The translations under genes and the position numbers were made by a program. Under the pieces are notes generated by a model. It worked only from the letters and a program-made list of their open reading frames with translations. It made no database searches and was not told where the DNA came from. From the NCBI GenBank assembly GCA_020634235.1, contig JACKCB010000002.1:1674001-1738000 (forward strand): DNA of 64,000 nucleotides, read 5' to 3'. Shown here piece after piece: positions 60,238-64,000 of this stretch (positions within the stretch are counted from its first letter, which is position 1; each line of letters opens with the position of its first letter). The stretch comes from Ardenticatenaceae bacterium. GTDB lineage: Bacteria; Chloroflexota; Anaerolineae; Promineifilales; Promineifilaceae.

Positions 60238-62616
60238 ATGATTGTCGGCATGGACTTTGGCACGACCAACAGCGGTATGTCAGTCTATGACGGAGATGCA
60301 CTGCGTGTGCTGCCCCTGGACCCGGTCAACGAGAATCCGCGGGTGCTGCGCACAGCCTTGTACGTGACGAACGAACAGGAGGTGGTGATTGGCCGGGCGG
60401 CCGTGGATGAGTATTTTGCCCAGAACGTGGGCCGGCCGGTGAAGCTGCAGAAGGTGTGGGTGGGTGAGTTGGAGGTGTATGGAGCGGACATGTATTTTGT
60501 CACGGACACCTATGTGTGGGTGGACGTGATGTCTCCCGGCCGGTTATTTCTCTCCTTCAAAACCAATTTGCGCGACCATGAGTACACCGGCACGGTTATT
60601 GGCCAATCTTTCTACCCCATCGAAGCGCTGCTGGCCCTTTACCTGACGGTGGCGCGCAAACGGGCGGAGCGGCTGCTGGGGCGGGAACTGCGCCAGGTGG
60701 TGTTAGGCCGGCCGGTTCATTTTGCCAGCGACCCGCAGCATGATGCGCTGGCGCAGGAGCGGCTGCTGCGCGGAGCGTTCCTGGCCGGCTATGAGAAGGT
60801 TTACCTGGCGCGGGAGCCGATTGCCGCCGCCTATGATTACGCCAGCCGGGCGACGCGCGCTCAGAATATTCTCGTCTTTGACTTCGGTGGCGGCACGCTG
60901 GATATCACAGTGATGCGGATTGATGGGCGGCAGCGGCAGGTGCTGGCGACGGGCGGGGTGCCCATTGCCGGTGACGTGTTTGACCAGAAGCTGGTGCGGG
61001 CCAAGCTGCCGCGCCATTTTGGCGAGGGCACGCCCTATGGGCCGCGCCAGATGCCGTCACCCGCCTGGATTTACGACCTGTTTTCTAACTGGCAGACGAT
61101 TCTGGAACTGCAAACGCCCAAAAACCTGCGCGTATTGCAGGAGATTGAACAGGGTTCGCCCCGGCCGGGGGAGATTCGCGGCCTGATCAGCCTGGTCTCC
61201 GGTAATCACGGGCTGCAGATGTTTGATACCGTGGAGAAGACCAAGCGCGACCTCTCGGCGCGCTTTGGGGCGATGATCCGGCTGGATGGCCCGGAGTTTC
61301 ACGTGTTGGAGCTGGTGACGCGGCGCGAGTTCGAGAACGTGATTCGCAGCGAAGTGCACGCCATTGAGCGGGAGCTGCTGGCCACGGTGCAGGCCTCTGG
61401 CTTGCGCCCGGCCCAGATAGACGCCGTGATCCGCACCGGCGGCTCCTCGCAAATCCCAATCTTCCAGGAGATGCTGGGGCGCAATTTTGGGCCGGACAAG
61501 CTGCAAGCGTTGGATACATTCAGCAGCGTAACCGCGGGCCTGGGGATTATTGGCCACGGTATTGCCACGGGGGAGATCGCCGGCGAGGCATACACACCGG
61601 AACAGCTAACACCCCTGCCGCCGCGAGCCAGGGAGCGCACCCGGCCGGGGGTCAAGCCGGTCAATCTGGAACTGCTGCAGCGGCGTATTGCCGCCCAAGA
61701 AGCGGGGGAAACGGTGCAGGCCGCAGCCCAGGTGGTCCTGGTATTGCTGACCCAGGAGAATCAACTGCGCCTGACCTTGCTGCCGGCGGCGGCCTTTGCA
61801 CAGCCGGAGCCGATGGTGCTGGCGGCGCTGCTGACCCCGGCCGGGGTGCTGCCCGCCCCCCGCGCTGTTCTTACTGCCGGCATCGATGACACCCTGCTGC
61901 TGGTGACCTCCAAATATCGCTTCTTGCTGATCACGGTCCGCCAGTTGGTCGATGGCCAGGCGCTGGGCATGAAGCTGGCCGACCTCTACCATTTCAAGCC
62001 GGACGAGCAGATATTTGCCCTGGCGCGCTGGGCGGCGCTAAAGGCGCAGGAGCGGATTGTGATGGTGACCTCGCTGGGCTACGTGCGCGGCTTTCCCACC
62101 CCGGTGATGGTGGCCGCCATTGAGGCCCCGGTGCCCTGGTCGTTTGAAAATCCGCTGCCGGGCTGGCCGCTGGCCGTCTTGGGGGCCGACCCGGCCGGGG
62201 AGTTGGTGCTGGTGACTGATACCGGCCGGGGACTGCGCCTGCCACTGGCTGAGCTGCCAGGGCGCGGGGTGCTAAGCATGAACCGGGGGGCGAATGAGCA
62301 AATCACGGGCGTGGCCCTGCCCCGGCCGGGGGCAGAGCTGCTGCTGGTGACACACAGCGGCTACGCCCGCCGCCTGCCAGCCGAGGCCATCGAACTGCCC
62401 GACCGGCCCAAAGCGCGGGGCAAAGTGCTGGTGTCCCGCCGGGCTGTGTGCGGGGCCGCCCCAGCCCTGTTTGGCCGGCCGGTGTGGGCGCTAACCAACA
62501 AACAACTGCGCCCGCTGGACCCCGGCCGGGTGCCCAGCGACCCCGATTCCAGCAAGACCTACCCCCTCGTCACCCTCGATCCCCAGGAAACCATTCACTG
62601 CCTGTTGGCCGGTTAG
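60238..62616 (+). CDS. Hsp70-like ATPase fused to GyrA-C-like beta-pinwheel repeats
   Basis: 792 residues. The N-terminal half (1-about 430) is an Hsp70/YegD-type actin-fold ATPase: MIVGMDFGTTNSGMSVYDG (phosphate 1), ILVFDFGGGTLDITVM (phosphate 2), and IRTGGSSQIPIFQEML (adenosine). There is no recognisable DnaK peptide-binding domain. Instead, after a Pro/Arg-rich linker, the C-terminal about 300 residues hold repeats like the DNA gyrase A C-terminal domain: VMVTSLGYVRGFP, LVLVTDTGRGLRLPLAELPG and LLLVTHSGYARRLPAEAIEL. GyrA-C pinwheels wrap DNA. The start is ATG 60238 with AAGGAGG. Function unknown; possibly a nucleotide-controlled nucleic-acid-binding chaperone. Confidence 0.85.
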   Translation: MIVGMDFGTTNSGMSVYDGDALRVLPLDPVNENPRVLRTALYVTNEQEVVIGRAAVDEYFAQNVGRPVKLQKVWVGELEVYGADMYFVTDTYVWVDVMSPGRLFLSFKTNLRDHEYTGTVIGQSFYPIEALLALYLTVARKRAERLLGRELRQVVLGRPVHFASDPQHDALAQERLLRGAFLAGYEKVYLAREPIAAAYDYASRATRAQNILVFDFGGGTLDITVMRIDGRQRQVLATGGVPIAGDVFDQKLVRAKLPRHFGEGTPYGPRQMPSPAWIYDLFSNWQTILELQTPKNLRVLQEIEQGSPRPGEIRGLISLVSGNHGLQMFDTVEKTKRDLSARFGAMIRLDGPEFHVLELVTRREFENVIRSEVHAIERELLATVQASGLRPAQIDAVIRTGGSSQIPIFQEMLGRNFGPDKLQALDTFSSVTAGLGIIGHGIATGEIAGEAYTPEQLTPLPPRARERTRPGVKPVNLELLQRRIAAQEAGETVQAAAQVVLVLLTQENQLRLTLLPAAAFAQPEPMVLAALLTPAGVLPAPRAVLTAGIDDTLLLVTSKYRFLLITVRQLVDGQALGMKLADLYHFKPDEQIFALARWAALKAQERIVMVTSLGYVRGFPTPVMVAAIEAPVPWSFENPLPGWPLAVLGADPAGELVLVTDTGRGLRLPLAELPGRGVLSMNRGANEQITGVALPRPGAELLLVTHSGYARRLPAEAIELPDRPKARGKVLVSRRAVCGAAPALFGRPVWALTNKQLRPLDPGRVPSDPDSSKTYPLVTLDPQETIHCLLAG

Positions 62617-62686
62617 TGAACCGTCACGGGAAGCCCACAACCTGTAGCCTGTCACCTGCAACCTGTGTGCTATAATGTGCGGCAAT

Positions 62687-64000
62687 ATGAACGCACAGAT
62701 GCCGCTACGCAGCAAGAAACCCAACCAATACCTGGCCTTCTTGCCCGACGCCAACCCCGAGGCGCTGGCCGGCTGCCTGGTAGCCTTTGCCAATGGCGAC
62801 GGTGGGCTGATTGTGTTGGGGCTAGACGAGACCGGCCGGGTGGCCGAAAGCATCTGGGAAGAAGAGGCCGAAGGTGCGCTGCGAGCTGCCGTCGCCCTCT
62901 GCCGCCCGCCAGTCGTCAGCCAGTGGCAGGAGGTTGAGTTTGACCAGGGCCACCTGATCGGCATCCGCGTTTCCCGCAGCACCGAGCTGCACAGCCTGGA
63001 AGACGGCCGCGTCCTCATCCGCCACGGCCCCGAAAACCGTCCCCTCACCGGGGACGAAATCCGCCAACTGGCCAGCGGCAAAAGCACCGGCAGCTTTGAA
63101 GTGGACACCGTAGCCGGGGCTACCATCGACGACTTCGACCGCGAGATCATCAACGAATACCTGGCCAAGCGCGAGGGTCGTGGTGGTCCCCGCCTCGATT
63201 CGCTGGCCACGCTGCTGTTTGAGATTGGAGCCACGAACCACCAGGGCGAGCCTACCGTGGCCGGCATCTTGCTCTTTGGCAAGCGCCCACAAGCCTTCTT
63301 ACCCCAAAGCGGCATCGTTTTTGTGCGTTTTGCCAGCACCGAGCCGCGCGCCGAGGATGGGGGAGCCGGTTATGGCCGGCGCGACGAACTCACCGGCCCG
63401 CTCTCGCGCATGGTGGAGCGCGCCTGGAGCATCTTGTGGGAAGAGATGCGCGTTGGCGCGCGCGTGAACCAGTTAGAGCGGGAAGAGCTGACCGATTATC
63501 CTCGCTTTGCGGTACGCGAAGCGCTAATCAACGCCGTGGCCCATCGCGACTACCGCATCAATGGCCGGCGCATCGAAATCCGCATGTATACCGACCGGCT
63601 GGAAGTGATCAGCCCTGGTGGGTTGCCCGGCTATATCACCCTGGATAACCTGGTGGAAGAGCACTTCTCGCGCAACCCCCGGGTGGTGAATGGCCTCTAC
63701 CAGTGGGGCTACATCGAGGAGTTGGGACTGGGAATTGACCGGATGATCGAAGAGATGGTCAAGGCTGGCCACCCGCCGCCCCGCTTTCGGGCGACGCCCT
63801 TCTCTTTTACGGTGACCCTGGTGAAGGGCAAAGAGCGGCCCGCCATTCCGGCATGGACCAGCAATATGAACGAACGACAGGCCCGTGCTCTGGCCCACGT
63901 GCGCGAAAATGGCAGCATTACCAATGGCGACTATCGTCGCCTGTGCCCCGATGTCTCGGCGGAAACGCTGCGCCTGGACCTGGTTGACCTGGTGGACAAG
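62687..64000 (+). CDS. AlbA_2 (Schlafen-like) DNA-binding protein, cut by right edge
   Basis: 438 codons are open to the window edge. The N-terminal AlbA_2 domain (about 1-120) has PLRSKKPNQYLAFLP, VAFANGDGGLIVLGL and DGRVLIRHG. The middle part has VREALINAVAHRDYRINGRRIEI, the signature of the RecG-like/HATPase_c_4 C-terminal region, and LEVISPGGLPGYITLDNL. The end begins a winged helix (MNERQARALAHVRENGSITNGDYRRL). Such proteins are usually called transcriptional regulators or RecG-related; targets are unknown. TATAAT at 62671 lies just upstream, close to the start, suggesting a very short leader. Confidence 0.85.
   Translation, partial: MNAQMPLRSKKPNQYLAFLPDANPEALAGCLVAFANGDGGLIVLGLDETGRVAESIWEEEAEGALRAAVALCRPPVVSQWQEVEFDQGHLIGIRVSRSTELHSLEDGRVLIRHGPENRPLTGDEIRQLASGKSTGSFEVDTVAGATIDDFDREIINEYLAKREGRGGPRLDSLATLLFEIGATNHQGEPTVAGILLFGKRPQAFLPQSGIVFVRFASTEPRAEDGGAGYGRRDELTGPLSRMVERAWSILWEEMRVGARVNQLEREELTDYPRFAVREALINAVAHRDYRINGRRIEIRMYTDRLEVISPGGLPGYITLDNLVEEHFSRNPRVVNGLYQWGYIEELGLGIDRMIEEMVKAGHPPPRFRATPFSFTVTLVKGKERPAIPAWTSNMNERQARALAHVRENGSITNGDYRRLCPDVSAETLRLDLVDLVDK

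Overview
This window looks like a chromosomal segment of a GC-rich bacterium, most likely a member of the Chloroflexota (Anaerolineae-like). The hints are surface lipoproteins with long Thr/Pro-rich linkers, an archaeal-type start of the mevalonate pathway (thiolase, HMG-CoA synthase, Zn-ribbon/OB protein, HMG-CoA reductase) and a CUT1 sugar transporter of the Thermus/Chloroflexota glucose type. The assignment is inference: there is no rRNA gene. I saw no tRNA, CRISPR array, phage or insertion sequence.

Layout. 1-1.0 kb: an ECF sigma factor and the start of its anti-sigma factor. 1.1-5.2 kb: a DinB protein, then a leftward five-gene operon of three zinc-ribbon proteins, RidA and a response regulator. 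5.2-12 kb: a MITE-like palindrome, EF-P, MsrA, a sugar-dehydrogenase pseudogene, a two-domain methyltransferase, an MFS carrier and the ABC-F protein EttA. 12-16 kb: a membrane protein, a cluster of DnaA-box-like sites, a histidine kinase, a Nudix hydrolase and a response regulator. 16-25.4 kb: ComEC, then a run of exported proteins (four-repeat lipoprotein, secreted protein behind a consensus promoter, formylglycine-enzyme-like lipoprotein, PsbP-like lipoprotein, LysM/M23 hydrolase). 25.4-39 kb: a membrane protein, homoserine dehydrogenase, a short leader ORF with terminator, a cysteine-desulfurase-like enzyme, PRC-barrel protein, acyl-CoA ligase and dehydrogenase, DedA, HAD hydrolase, SEC-C protein, AroA, GNAT. 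39-43.5 kb: mevalonate genes. 43.7-46.6 kb: M14 peptidase and glycosyltransferase. 46.8-53.5 kb: ROK repressor, a duplicated solute-binding lipoprotein, two permeases and Rex. 53.6-59.4 kb: leftward atpA-atpG-atpD-atpC-mreB. 59.7-64 kb: an unknown 91-residue protein, an Hsp70-like ATPase joined to GyrA-C-like repeats, and an AlbA_2-type protein cut by the right edge.

How the genes work together. ROK, the binding protein and the permeases form a sugar-uptake unit with no ATPase gene. Rex, which senses NADH/NAD, lies between sugar uptake and ATP synthase. The mevalonate genes feed isoprenoid synthesis, but the thiolase has lost key catalytic residues. The F1 genes are present without the Fo genes or atpH, so the ATP synthase locus is split.

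The strongest unexplained signal is not a gene. The 10-base palindrome CCCGGCCGGG occurs about 90 times (hand count), in genes and between them. In genes it is read mostly as Pro-Ala-Gly, and between genes it often sits inside larger hairpins.
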